From assembly GCA_037349315.1 (NCBI GenBank), contig JBAIAC010000027.1:13185001-13249000 (forward strand): a stretch of DNA of 64,000 nucleotides. The letters are read 5' to 3'. This stretch comes from Chelydra serpentina (taxonomy: Eukaryota; Chordata; Testudines; Chelydridae). The translations under genes and the position numbers were made by a program. Below, piece after piece: positions 33,186 through 45,751 of the stretch. Position 1 is the first letter of the stretch. Each line of letters starts with the position of its first letter. The notes beneath the pieces were generated by a model, which was not told the origin of the DNA, searched no databases, and worked only from the letters and a program-made list of their open reading frames with translations.

Positions 33186-34607
33186 CTGGGTGAAGTAGAG
33201 AGGTAATTAATCTATGAGCCTTTTGTGGCCTAATTCCCTTTAGGTGAAATTCTCCCTTTTGCCAGGGGAGCAGCATAAAGCCTATGCATCACTTAAGCCC
33301 TCAAATAATGGCTGAAATGAAATCTAAATGGTGCAGAGGTCTTTTGCTGGCCCTCTGCATAGGGCTGAATTTCAATCATTGTGCACACTTGCCTTTATTA
33401 GACAAAAGTTATATTGTGAAACAGTGTGTGACACAAGCACGGCAAATAGTGGTCTGTGAAATTCAGCACTGAAGTGTCTGTTGTTCCCTGTTAGACGGCA
33501 GCTATTTTAATGAGGGGGAGGTTTACGGTGAAAATTCAGATTGTGAACATTAATGTCAAAGCCACTTTTCTCTAAATTTTATTGGAAAATGGAGCCCATT
33601 TCTGAGTGAAAAATTCAGCATGTGTGCAAGTGTGAGAGGGTTGTAATTACCTCTTTTCCAAGTCTATAATAAAATGTGAAAAGCCAACCATTTCCAGTAG
33701 GGTAACCTTGTTTTGCAAATATGTCTTACACTTCTAATGCCTACTCTATTGCATCACTCAATACTGTAAGTCACCTACAGATATCTGCTTGTTCTGGCTA
33801 GTGTTTTACGAGTAAATGGTCAAAACGTCTCACGATTCAGCCACGAAGCCACTGGATCTTTCTTTTAGGGGACTGTGAATCTTTAATAAAGGACTCCAAA
33901 ATGTATAGGTGTCTCATAAGAGACATCAGCACCATCATATTTGCAGCTCTGGTATCAGGTTATAATTCCCAGCAGCGCCATAGCATTTGCAGACATCAGT
34001 ATGGAAGGAAGCAACATATAGTGTTATGATCAGTTTCCATAACCTCCTGCCATAGAAATGCACACTGGTTCCAGCTTGTTGCTATTCTGGCGGCTGTGTG
34101 GTTGTACACGTATGGAAATCATTTGAAGAATAAGCAGTGATGCAGGATTCAAGGAGCCTGGAACTATATATTCCGATAATGTCTCAGACCCAAATTATAA
34201 AGATCTTCTCATTTACCGCTCCTAAAAATTTTAACGGGGTTGAAATCAGCGGACATATCCATGGAAGGTGTGTGTGGAAACTGATCATGCTCCCCTTCCC
34301 AATGACCTGGTCAAAACTTGTGCTCATAAACAGAGTAGGGATTTGCTAATTACGCAGCTTTGAAGCCAGGCCATTATTGTTTATTCAAAGCCGGCTAACA
34401 ACTACTCTGGTTACATGCTGGAATTCATACAACTTTTGAAAGTGTTATATTGGTCTTGTGGAATGTGTGTGCACGAGTGCACAGTATATCCTAAATACTT
34501 TTAAATATTAAGTATTTCACCTAAGTCTATGGAAAATGCTTGTCTTCCCCCAACTCCATTTTGGCATCAAATGCTATTCATGGGTAATGAAAAGCAGAGC
34601 AGTACAT
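33186..34607. other. Unique intronic DNA, possibly conserved at 33480-33700
   Basis: The 33480-33700 block (GGCAGCTATTTTAATGAGGG, GAACATTAATGTCAAAGCC) is repeat-free and looks constrained. The rest is ordinary intron. No exon was recognised. Confidence 0.3.
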
Positions 34608-34795
34608 AAGGGAGGAGGGATAGCTCAGTAGTTTGAGCATTGGCTTGCTAAACCCAGGGTTGTGAGTTCAATCCTTGAGGGGGCCATTTAGGGATCTGGG
34701 GCAAAAATCTGTCAGGGGACAGTACTTGGTCCTGCTAGTGAAAGCAGGGGACTGGACTCGATAACCTTCAAGGTCCTTCCAGTTCTATGAGATAG
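34608..34795 (+). repeat. tRNA-derived SINE, divergent subfamily
   Basis: The head GGAGGAGGGATAGCTCAGT and B box GTTCAATCC are intact. The tail differs from the other copies, with CAGGGGACAGTACTTGGTCC, GACTGGACTCGATAACC and CCTTCCAGTTCTATGA. It looks like an older or separate subfamily of the same turtle SINE. Confidence 0.88.
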
Positions 34796-36659
34796 GCATA
34801 TCTCCATATATATGCTTGAATAACTAGGCCCTTTAACTGCATTAGAGGGCAAAAGATCAGATCATCTCAACTGCTTTGGTCCCTCAAGGGGACACGTATC
34901 TTGTGTCCGACAAAGTTTGGTAGAACCTATGCATTATTTATACCCTGATGCTTCTAGGTTCTCATCCAAAGTCTGGCAAGACTCTTTTACTTCAATGCAC
35001 TTTGGATAACAATTATGCTTACCCCTGTTTGGGGCATGCTGAATGGCTGGTATTGCTTCTGATCTGTCTGGTGCAGTGGAAAGAATGAGACGGGGGCTGG
35101 AACAGTGGTTAAAGAAATTGGAAACATGAGTGAGGATTTCTTCCTACACCAACCAAGGAGGAGCAGGAACTGTGTGGGAGCACTACTTACCCAAGCAGAG
35201 TAAGGAAGGCCTCTCCCTTCTGCTTTCAGCACAGGAGGGTGAAGTGCATTCCTCCTATGCCCCTGGGCTTGGGTATGATGGTCCCTAAAATATTTTTAAA
35301 AAATCAAAAGGATTAAACATTAAATAAGGTGGTGGTTCTTGAGAATGTATTATGTAATCAGAAATGAGATATTTATAAATGAGGGGGAAGGAAAACTCAA
35401 AACTGATATTTGCAAAGAAGAAAAACAAGTCTGCTTCCACTGTCCCAGACAGAACACAGCTCACAACTTTTCAAACCCTGCCAGTGGCTATATGAGATTG
35501 CAGAGCAATCGGGATCGAAACGCCAGCATTCCTCCAGAATTTCCACCCTCCTCAGCCAACCTCAGTTTCAAAGGTAATAAAGGAAGTGTTTCAATTTCTC
35601 AATGTGCAGCGGCATGGTCTGCAAGCAGAGTATTCCACTCACCAATATAATGTTTTAACTCAGAGAGACCATCATGTTGAAAAGGCAACTGAATGAATTG
35701 CTGCAGCAGGAGGTAGCTTTGTTCCTCAAAATGAGGCCTAGCTCAACCACCAGGACATGGAGTATCTACAACATTGTTCCTAACAGATCTCCAGCCGGCA
35801 TGGTAACATCACGGTTATAACAATGATTGCAACTTGACTTCTGGCTCTTTGACCAACCAACAAGGCTTACTATGAAGATACAACCTATTTTCACATGCAT
35901 AAACCCTATGGTTGGAAGAGGACACCCTTACACTCAACAGGTTCATAGGGTTTTATGCCCTATGCTCCCAAAAGCCAACTGCAAATGCAACTGGCCAACA
36001 GCATTATAATTAAACAATAATAGCTTCAGCGCATCGTATTTCCTGGGGAATAATGTCCAACAGAGAATGGGTTGAAGCCCAGTTAGTCATTAACTGCAGG
36101 AAATGCCGTGTGTCTAAGTTGTTATAGTTGTTGCAGGATTTGATATGGGTGCATGGTGCTTGTAGGTATGTGGATTGTTATATATTTGTTTTGTGACAAA
36201 GGCCATGAGAAGTGCAGAATTCTGGACTGATCACGGGCGTATAGTCCCCAAGCTGAATACCTGGATATATGCTAGTAGACAACCACAAGGTAAAAAAGCA
36301 TCCAAAACTGAAACAGAAGAATGGCTGTGTCTGGGTGTATCGTAGCATATGTGGGCTGGGGGATTGATTGTTCCTAGGTGTGTCAGTATGCACTGATGGG
36401 GGACTGATTGCATCTGTAGAGAGGAACCCAAGTGTCTCAGGGGAAAGAGCAGGTGTTTCTTCTATGGGGAGGAATGCACTGGGGAAAGAGAGGTGGCGGC
36501 AGACTCGGGGGAAGGCAGTATGCCATTAACAGCCGACCTGCCACAATTCCACTACCTTCTTGGGGAGAAAGGGACCTTCAGCAGCAACATCCACTAGGGC
36601 AAAGCCCAGTTGCACACCCCACCTCATGTGTCTCTTGTTTATTCTAAGCAGAGCTACAA
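34796..36659. other. Unique intronic DNA, nothing recognised
   Basis: The 103-residue frame at 35339-35650 has no recognisable domain and no supporting splice context. Confidence 0.4.
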
Positions 36660-36930
36660 ACCTGTTGAGTGAGCGTTTTGTTTTGATTAAAAATTAATAG
36701 CTGCTTTTGACCCAGGTGGATTCATTTCACTTTCACCGAGCTTCAAGTTAATTGACACAAACTACTGTCAGGTGAAAGAACCAATTAACAAACAGAAAAG
36801 AGGACTCCCCTCTCTACTCTTCCCCCCTCCTCTCCTTCCCTACACAAATGTTGTTTCACTGGAGAATTGTTAATAGACAATTTTCATATCAGCACAATGA
36901 GATTAATTACTTACCAAACAAACCCAGGAA
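36660..36930. promoter_or_regulatory. Possible conserved non-coding element
   Basis: Repeat-free sequence with AAATTAATAGCTGCTTTTG, GTTAATTGACACAAACTAC, ACCAATTAACAAAC and GAGATTAATTACTTACC. The density of ATTAA/TAATT words is high, typical of developmental enhancers. Inferred only. Confidence 0.33.
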
Positions 36931-37619
36931 CAAAATTCCTGGGCTGGAGGGGGACAAGAGGGAAGACTATCTTGTTCTGTAAGCGCCTTCCATTTGTTCC
37001 CAAGCTGCAGCAACGGAGCAGTGGAGGGCTTTGGAAAGGGTTCCACTCCAAGCTCTTGAGAGAGATTGACAAGGGCTGTTCTCACCAATTAACTGCCACT
37101 TCCAAGCTTATCAGTCATCAGGGTTCTGAGCGTTGTTCTGGTTTATTGCAGTTTGGAAAAGGTCTTTGATAAGATCCTCTGAACATGACAGCAAGGTCAT
37201 TCTAATAAAAAGCTGGACAGAATCCATTCATAGAGCATAATAATGCACCACACAAGACAAGCAGCAAGAGACACCAAACTATCTTCCAGTCTAATTTTTT
37301 ATATTTAAATTGGAAGAGTTTTCTATAGCCACATGTATTATGAATAGGATAGTAGCTTAGTTTGGAAAGATCACAGAAGTCCCTTATTTGATTCTGCTTA
37401 ACTATAAGACAGCAAGGCCATCACTAGCTGAGTTTATACATTGCTGTTCATTTTATTGTATAATTCTGAATCTCAGTCTGGAAAAAAGGGGTGATGCTTG
37501 CCCAACGTTCCAACAGCTACGGATGACCTGTGTCGGTGAAATGAAAGCATCTTCTTCAACTGAGGTTTCATCAGCACTGCCATGAAGGAACTTGAGATAA
37601 AATTTCAAAAGCTAGTGAG
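36931..37619. other. Unique intronic DNA, nothing recognised
   Basis: No repeat or coding signal was recognised. Confidence 0.4.
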
Positions 37620-37990
37620 GTAGGGCCCGATTTTCAAGGGAATTTAGCAGGCAGAGAGAGATGCAGACAGGCAACCAGTGATATTTCCAGAATGGCATGA
37701 GCAAATTAAGTGCTTAATAAACCATTAGAATCAATAGGCGTTAAGTGCCTAATCTGCATAGGCACTTTTGAAAATCCCACTAAGTGCCTATTTCCATCTT
37801 TAGGCACCTAAATACTTTGAAAATCTTGCCCTTATAAGCATAAAAGTCAATGTGACTCAGTTCCTAAGGCCCACATCCTCACAGCCTGAAATCAATGGGC
37901 GTTAGGCACCTAAATATCTTTGAGGATCTAGGCCCTAAGTGCCTACATTTTCAAAGCAGGACTTGGGTACTTTAGAAAATTTTGCCCCAA
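37620..37990. repeat. GATTTTCAAAA-type foldback cluster
   Basis: Successive units GCCCGATTTTCAAGGG, GGCACTTTTGAAAATCC, TTAGGCACCTAAATACTTTG and GTTAGGCACCTAAATATC alternate in orientation over 370 bp, ending near ACTTTAGAAAATTTTGCCCC. At least two hairpin elements lie side by side. Confidence 0.65.
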
Positions 37991-40900
37991 GTCTTTAAAA
38001 AAAGACCCTTAGGACTGAAATTTAGTATGCAGTTTCTAAGCCACGCACATAATATACATGATCCATTTGTCTGGTTTTTAATTAGGAGGGTGAAATTTGA
38101 GACACTTTTTATGCTCTCTGTAGTCTATTCTTTCAGATTAATATTTTGAGACTATTCGTCCCCACCTCACTCCAGGAACAAGCTAGACACTTTTTGGCAT
38201 TGATTTTTAAGGGACTAAATAGAAACCCCATCAGTGCAACAAATAAAGAGGAAGTTTTCCAAGACATGAAAGGGAGCCAGGTGACCAGCTCCCATTGTCT
38301 TCCAATGGCAGCGAGGTGCCTTTGAAAATTGCCCCTTAAATAAATATATGGTCAGTCAAGCCTGGTGGTCTATTGGTAGATGTGTGTGCTGCTGTGCAAA
38401 GGGAAAAGTGTATTCTGTCTCTGCAGGGTGGTGGTCTCTATTAAGTGCGGATAAAATCCACTAGTGATTGTGAGATGCTGAGATACTAAAAGGATGAGGG
38501 ATAGGTAAGTACACAGACAGAAGCTTGCCCCTCACCAGGCTAAAAGGTGTGTGTGCAAGGAACCGCGCTCCCCAGTCCAGGTGATGAAAGGTGGACTGAC
38601 TGCATCCTTATACATCAAACCTTCTACAATAGTGACAGCTCATTAACTCTCTGCTTGAAAAATCTGACACTGCACAATGCATGTCCATGCGTTAACAGTG
38701 CATTTCCAGTGATTATGTGTCAATGAAGGACTACAAACATGCCTAGACGTGTCTCATACTCAGAGAAACAAGGGACAATGAAAGGAGGAACCTGCAATTT
38801 AATTCAGTGCATATGGAGAATAAAGAGACATCTTTTTCATATTCATCTGGCCCGCCCTTCCTCTTGGGTTTATGTTAAAAGATATACAGTACTAGCTGCC
38901 CTTTCCTCTTGGGAAACAAGCAGCATAGGTAATGGAAACCAATAAAGGACTGTCATGTGTGTTACCGCAATCTGTCTACATTTAGGAAATTCCTATTATG
39001 TCCTACATCTGACCAAGGGGAAAAAGTAATTGTTCAGATGAAGCCAGGTGACAGATCCTCCCCCCATTATTTCTTCCACTCATGTCTGCACAATCAGGGC
39101 ACCAATCTGGAAAGCCATACAGATGCCTTAGCATGAATCTTTTTCAACCTTAATGCTCGCTAGAAATGCTTAATCTAACGCAACAAACTAACAAAAGAGT
39201 CCGACATTTTTGAAAAAGCATCGTCCACTGCCATGGAAAGCAGAATAAAAGACATTTAGGAACAGGGGTTCAGGTCACACTCTTGCTGACTTTTTCCATG
39301 GATGTAGAATGATCTTCTCTCTCCTGTAAGCAAGGTACAAACCTGCAGTCCAGCTCAGATTCTCCCCTCTTAACACAAATGTTTTATGACCAAGGATACA
39401 GACATAATTCTTAATGCCTGCATTCAAGTCGTAAAAATTAGGGCTGGTCAGGCTCAAATCAAAGGAACTCAGGTTCTGATTTGGAATGTAGCCACGAAGT
39501 CTGGCAATCTGACCTGAACCATGATTGTGATGATGATGCAAGATGAGAAATAATACAGTAATACTAGCCCATGTTGGAGGAGTTCCTCCCTGGAGTACAA
39601 GTCAAAGGAGGGTCAGCCCTGCGTTACCAGTTTGTCCCTTCCTTTTCAGTCTCAAAAAGTACATCAGCTGATGGTCTGGCCCCTTATGTGAACAGAGTTA
39701 ATTCTGAGTGGGTAAACCAAACAGTGGCTATCCAAGTAGGTGATGATGATGCATACAAAATTGGCCAACATTATTATTTAGATAGCTATCAAACTATGCT
39801 AGACACTTTACTGACTGTAGAGGATGACAAAGGTTATTGTGAATGCTCCTTCCCTCTTAAGTCTGGGACACCTCTTACAGAACAGGGGAAAGCATAATAG
39901 TTTTTAAGTGTAAAGATATTTTTGTGCACATGAGTTTATCCCTTTACCTCAGCCCACAAATGCCAGCACTCAGATACAAATGAGCATGATAAAAGAAACT
40001 TGATAAATAAAATCAATTAGACAGATTAGAGATTACGGCTAAAAAACAAACCCTCCCAACTATTTAAAGAATGGCTTTGAAATGTATGCATTGCTTTCCA
40101 AGAAAAAGATACTGAATTAAAGAAATAAATCAAGGACAACTCTTATACAGTGGCTACATTTTCTAACAGTTAACTCCACAATAATATCCTTATACTTAGA
40201 AAAGGAAACGAATGGGAGTTTCAGATATGACTGTGATATAACTCAGCAAACAATGACTTTTTTGTACCCACTCTAACTGCCTGGTGATACCTGGAAAGAA
40301 AATGACTTCTGTAGGAGAAAACAAAAGAGACCAGATACAAAGACAATCTCTTTGGGGGCAAGGAATCTCGATCTGAGCAAGCAACAGTGAGGCCATATCC
40401 AGCACCCGAAGTGCTGATCTATCATGTCCTGGTAAGAGAGAGTCCTAGCCAGACACCGAGTAAGGGCCAGAGAGAAGGAAAAAAAGTCTCCTGGCCAGTA
40501 CCACCAGGAGAAAATGAACATGACAGAGGAAGACTGCACTAGGAGAAACCACAGGAATGCACCAGAGCATAGAAAACAAACTTGCACTAGCTCTGATCAA
40601 GCGAGTGGGTTAAAAATAGAGTGTAGCACACAGCATGGGTGGTGGGATGGGCTAGCTGCCCCAGTACTTACCCGTCCAAGAGCATAGGCCCATACTTGGG
40701 CAACTACCCCATCCCGCTGCTGCGGCTACACCCTATCTTTAAGTGTGCTAGTGTGATTACAACCACCACAAGTGTATCTCCAAGTGCAGAAATACCCAGA
40801 GATGACCTTGAAGACCAAGAAGCATATCCAAGTCCTGGCTCCATTGAGACGTGGCATCTGGTAACAGAAAGTGCCCAAAGGGACACCAAAGGAGCGAATA

Positions 40901-41020
40901 GAAACCTTCATTTGTTTTTCAGCTTGCGGTTTGCAGATAATTTGTGGCTAAGAGAGGATTTGGAAACACCACTTCTGGATTGGGTAGGGTTGCTTGACAC
41001 CAGGGTGAAATAAAAGACAC
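37991..41020. other. Unique intronic DNA with one foldback at 38195-38340
   Basis: GCATTGATTTTTAAGGGAC and GTGCCTTTGAAAATTGCCCC bracket the foldback. A 108-residue frame at 39571-39897 is the longest in unique DNA but has no recognisable domain. Frames at 40273-40587 and 40639-41013 are likewise unsupported. Confidence 0.4.
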
Positions 41021-41023
41021 TTA

Positions 41024-41309
41024 GGCTAGGTCTACACTAACCCCCCCTATCGAACTAAGATACGCAACTTCAGCTACGTTAATAACGTAGCTGAAGTCGA
41101 AGTACCTTAGTTCGAACTTACCTGTGGTCCAGACGCGGCGCGCAGGCTCCCCCGTCGACTCCGCCTACTCCACTCGTCGAGCTGGATTACCAGCGTCGAC
41201 GACGGAGCACTTCCTGGTTCGATTTATCGCGTCTTGACAAGACGCGATAAATCGAACCCAGAACATCGATCCCGCGCCTCCGACGCGACGGGTAGGTATA
41301 GACATACCC
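41024..41309 (+). mobile_element. Harbinger-like MITE copy 3, flanked by TTA
   Basis: The ends GGCTAGGTCTACAC and (reverse complement) GGGTATGTCTATAC form imperfect inverted repeats. TTA occurs directly on both sides (41021-41023 and 41310-41312), as expected for PIF/Harbinger. Stem-loop 1 spans about 41050-41115. Stem-loop 2 at 41216-41258 has perfect 20-bp arms around a GAC loop. There is no coding capacity. It is the best preserved of three copies. Confidence 0.9.
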
Positions 41310-41315
41310 TTAGAG

Positions 41316-41445
41316 GAGAATTTTCAAAAGAGTGCTCTACTGGCCTAACTCAGTTCCCAATGAATCCAGTGAAAAAAAACTCATTAATTTCAATGGATAC
41401 AAAGTTAGGCCAATACTCAGCACGTCTAAAAATAGCACCCTTATT
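41316..41445. repeat. GATTTTCAAAA-type foldback
   Basis: GGAGAATTTTCAAAAGAGTG and GGCCTAACTCAGTTCCCAAT face ATTTCAATGGATACAAAG and TTAGGCCAATACTCAGCACG. Confidence 0.55.
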
Positions 41446-44404
41446 GTCCTGCAATAATTTCAATAGGTGGATCTGAGTGAGAATTTACATTCATAGTCTA
41501 ACAAAACCAACCATATTTTTATATAACTTTTTCTACGGTAGAAATTCCTAATTTTACATTCACTGAACAAACATTACATAAAAGAAAGAAGGAGATGAGA
41601 TGGTGCCTATTATGGGTTTTATAAGGATTTGCAGTGCTCTCTAGGAGGAGAATTCTTATATGTGAATATTGGGTCTTTGTGAACATGACTGTGGTTTGAG
41701 AAAAAAAAATCATGATGGAATCTGAGTCCTTACAGTTAATGAACAGAGCTGGTAAGTATGTTGTGTCTTCAATTGAATACGATCTTTCCTACTTTTCTAT
41801 TTCCTATTTACTTCACCTTATTAGAAATTTATCTTACAGTCCTGAAGGCTGCAAACAGTGAAATGAACTTAAGAGGGTATACTGCTCACCATGATATCAG
41901 TGTGTTTGGTTCTTTGAGGTTTGTTGCGATAGCAGGCGGGTGTTTTTGTGTTTGTGAAGTCACTGCAGGCAGCAGGGAGATAAGCATGATGAGAAATCTG
42001 GACCTGAAGGTGAAACAAAGTATCTGCCAGTTAGGCCAGATCTCAACTGGAACTTGCGTTTAATTTTAAATTATTTTTTTAAAAATTATTCACCATACTC
42101 AATGAAATCCAGAAAACGTCAGTGCACTGTAGTTATCTTTAAAAAAAAAGGAAGGTATATTTTTAAAAAAACCTTTAATTAAATATAAAAGCCTGCTTCT
42201 AAAGAATCTATTGCCAGATTGGTTCTTGGTGTTACAATTATATGAAATACTTATCTGATTAATCATTGCCTGAAATCCCTTTGTGTTGGTATCTCCTGAG
42301 TAAGAGGTCATATAATCAAAGCTCGCTGAAGACTTTAAATTAGAATTTGAACACTACCTCTAAGAAATCTCACTGTGTTGAGCTACTGTGGTTAGATGGA
42401 GGTAAAACTATCTGGTGTGACACAGAAGTTGGTAATGACCCAGAACTTCATGGAATGCAAACCAGAAGTCACAATTAATTAGCTTATTTATCTGACCAAC
42501 TGAGTTGTTACAGTGGCCAAATTCCAATTTGGATAATTATACTAACTAAATGCACTGCCCAGTTTCAGCTGGATACAGTAGTCTCTATCAAAATGTATTG
42601 TAATGTTATTGTGCACAGAGATGGCGACACTTCAACAGTAGGTGAAGTAATTGCTTTCTCTCTCTCGGTCTTAATCTTGCAGACCTTACTGAGGCAGAAC
42701 TTCAAGGAGAGTTTTGCCTGAATAGTCAGACTGAGGGCTGTAGTTAATAAAAGGCTTTCTGGATGAAAGTCACTTCTAACACATAAAATACTAACAAGTA
42801 AACTTCACATTTCATGCCCATGGATTGTATTTTGCTTTGGCTTCCTGTTACATTTCAACTGCTTTATCTTGAATAAAAAAAAAAAAACCAAAAAACCCAA
42901 CAACAAAAGCTCTTGCCGCCGTTGTGGGAATTCTTGGCAAACATAAAAGAACAAGATCATATCTACAAAGTCACTTCTCTCACCTGGAAGCAGATCAGCA
43001 TGCATGCCATTTTAAAGGGCCACTTCCTGTTAAGAAAAAGGTAATATTTCCTAGTAACAAAGCCATGCTTTTTTTTGGGGGGGGGGGGGGGGGAGGGAGG
43101 AGGGGAGGGCGGGGGGCACAATGCCAGGAAGCTTAAAGAAAAAGCTTGAATTCTGAAAATATAATAGTCAAAGGACTCAGCTTAAAGAAAAGATTTCATC
43201 TATCAACTAACAAGAGGCCGGGGTCACGAAGTAGGGTATTCTTTATACTTGAGAGAGCATGCTAAAAGTCTTTAAAATGTACAAGAAAACCTCGGCTAGA
43301 ACGTTCCTAGCAGGTAATAGAGGTTGTGGCTTTCAAGGAGGCTTATCATTTTTTTCTGACATTCTGACAGAAATGTGTAATATAGAAGTTTACCAGTGTG
43401 GGCAGGTTAAATTATACTGGGCAGGAGAAATCATTTCAATGTGAATTGAAGCATTACTCCTGGCCGCTTCTAACTCTGGCTTGTCATTCTCCCTGTTTTC
43501 CAGAGCCTCAGAGCCTTTACCAGAAAAGCTGCATTTTAAAAGAGGATGCTGGGTAATGGGTGCCTTGGGTTCCACGGTTTGGTATTTACCAAGAAAAGCT
43601 CTTGAACATGCCACTTGAAGAAGAACTGAAATGCATTCGTTATTGAATCTTGTATTTTTCTCTCTTTAATATTCTTACTTGGTGTGGCAAATTCTAAATT
43701 AATCCGACTATGGTCTGGGAAGCTCAGGTGTGGAAGGTTTCAACCCAACCATAGTGAATTTATACAACCTGGAAATATCCTTACAAATCAAAGCAGACTT
43801 GTCTTATTTTTTCCAATTCTTTTTTCTATTACAGAGAAAATGTGCCCTTTAATTAGAGAATCTCAGATCTCCCTTTTCCATTGGTAAAATTCAGATCAGC
43901 TCAATTAACCCCTCCTAACGTGCTTTTCAGGAAAACATCATAGAGCCCAGCACTAATGCGCTGCCTGTCCGAAGTTGCTTTACTGCTTCATAGGTTAAGC
44001 CATTCTGGGTTTCCCATTCTCTTAGAAGTATGCAATCCAACCTATGGCACGACAAAGACATGAAATGGCATGAAACCTGAATTCAGAACACCAGGACTAG
44101 AAGGGAGAATGGGAAATCTGAATTCTGAAACTCAGGCCCGGTAGAGAGACTGGAGTTCTACTAGCTCCTGAACTGGCCTGTTTATTGTCTGAAAGGTGAA
44201 GATGGGGAATGAACGGGAGAAAAGAAGATGTGTCGGAACTGAATGAGAATCAGAGCCATGGAAGAGAAGGGCTTTGTGGCCCTGGAAAGGAAACGAGAAT
44301 CTTTACGGGAGTCTGAATGGGGAGGGGACAGTAGAGCTGCAGGAAGAGCATGAAAGGGGTTGAGATGGATGTACTTGTCTATAGATAAGAACATTTCCTC
44401 TCAG
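41446..44404. other. Unique intronic DNA with a G-rich tract
   Basis: Contains an A-rich run near 42868-42885 and the G-rich tract listed separately. The 101-residue frame at 41758-42063 has no recognisable domain. Confidence 0.4.
43071..43120 (+). repeat. T8 followed by a long G-rich tract
   Basis: TTTTTTTT is followed by about 18 G residues and then GAGGGAGGAGGGGAGGGCGG. It has several runs of three or more G and could form a G-quadruplex. Confidence 0.85.
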
Positions 44405-44482
44405 ATGCAACACCATGGTCCACTCTGAGGTAATATTAATTGGTGCAGCTGCACTGAAGCCAATGGAGCTATGCCAAATTAT
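44405..44482. repeat. Foldback-type repeat fragment
   Basis: ATTGGTGCAGCTGCACTGAA and GCCAATGGAGCTATGCCAA carry the hairpin-family centre. A SINE lies immediately downstream. Confidence 0.5.
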
Positions 44483-44488
44483 ATCAAC

Positions 44489-44672
44489 TGGGGATACAGG
44501 GATAGCTCAGTGGTTTGAGCATTGGCCTGCTAAACCCAGGGTTGTGAGTTCAATCCTTGAGGGGGCCATTTAGGGATTTGGGACAAAAATTGGGGATTGG
44601 TCCTGCTTTGAGCAGGGGATTGGACTAGATGACCTCCTAAGGTCCCTTCCAACCCTGATATTCTATGATTCA
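44489..44672 (+). repeat. tRNA-derived SINE with CR1-like tail, full length
   Basis: The A box TAGCTCAGTGG and B box GTTCAATCC lie in the first 65 bp. The body has GGGGGCCATTTAGGGATTTG, and the tail GGACTAGATGACCTCCTAAG ends in TTCTATGATT. It closely resembles the copies at 12421 and 49095. Confidence 0.93.
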
Positions 44673-45489
44673 AATGTAATGAGTTTATACTGCCATCTTT
44701 GAAAGGCGTTTATGGCTTTTTACCAGCCTTAACTATTCTTTCCAACGACTGTAGGTAGAGTCACTCTTATTTCCATTTGGTTTAAGGAATCTGGCTGCTT
44801 GGGTGTCATTTAACACAACAATAAGTGGACATTAATTAATGTTAAATTACAATCGAATTTCTACTGAATTATATATGACATCTGCATTAGTAGCCAGCAA
44901 GTTCATTCTGATTAATATTATCACAGCAAGTGGCACCGGAATCTATAATGATTTGGCAAAGCTGCTAACTGAAAGCTTTTTAGTAAGATTTCCCTTTAAC
45001 AAAAAACAGCATAAAATGTACTTAAAAGTACATGTTAATTTAAATAAATATTTTATTTCCATCCATATAAATCACACATAGAGAAGAGTCTTAAAAACAG
45101 TGTGGCATGTTTAACACACCATCTGAGAAAAGCAGTTGGAGTTAAAATGGTCACTCCATTCCCAGATTCTTCTCATTGCACCAGTGTGTTGAATCAGATA
45201 CTGGGCGGGACTCTGACATCACTGACACGATTTTGTATGTGATGTAAGTGCATTGACTTCAGTGTAGTTACTACTGATTAACACCACTGTAATGGAGATC
45301 AGGCAGATTCAGCCCCTCTATCTGTGCCTGCAGACTGTACATGCATTGTTGGGGCACACCTGATCTAGTGCGACTGACTAGTGATAACTCTGAATTTCCC
45401 TAGTTTTGTAACAATTGTCATTATTTTAACAGATTTTTTTTGGTTAGGGATTGATGTAGGGAACAGGAATTAGTTGAAAAGAAAATTGT
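44673..45489. other. Unique intronic DNA with one foldback fragment
   Basis: A hairpin-family fragment lies at about 45225-45320 (GCATTGACTTCAGTGTAG, AACACCACTGTAATGGAG). The 80-residue frame at 44839-45081 is AT-rich chance sequence. Confidence 0.4.
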
Positions 45490-45740
45490 GAATAAGGTAC
45501 TGGACCACGAGTCAGAACATCTCAATTCTATTCCCAGATACCTGCCACAGACCCGCTAACTGACCTTGAGCATGTCACTTCATTTCCCTGTGCTTCTATT
45601 TCCTCCCTTACTCTTTGTATGTCTTGTTTGTTTATACCGGGGGGCAGGGACGGTCTCCTACCTCATGCTGTACAGTGCTTAGCACAAAAGGGACCTGGTC
45701 TTGGTTGGGGCTTATAGTGCTAGTGTAATAAAATAACAGC
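45490..45740 (+). repeat. MIR-type SINE with L2-like tail, full length
   Basis: The core has CTGACCTTGAGCATGTCACT and TTTCCCTGTGCTTCTATTTC. The tail has GGGGCAGGGACGGTCTCC, TGTACAGTGCTTAGCAC and GGTTGGGGCTTATAGTGC, ending in AATAAAATAAC. Confidence 0.8.
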
Positions 45741-45751
45741 ATTCCCTCTGA

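Noticed and set aside
39571..39897. 108-residue frame in unique DNA (MLEEFLPGVQ…)
   Set aside because: Composition is protein-like, but I recognise no domain and see no exon structure; it lies in an intron on the opposite strand to AUTS2. A protein search and RNA-seq would settle it.
40639..41013. 124-residue plus-strand frame
   Set aside because: No known domain; two minus-strand frames overlap it.
44489..44672. tRNA gene
   Set aside because: A and B boxes are present, but the sequence does not fold as a full tRNA, continues into a CR1-like tail and is repeated in the window. It is a SINE.
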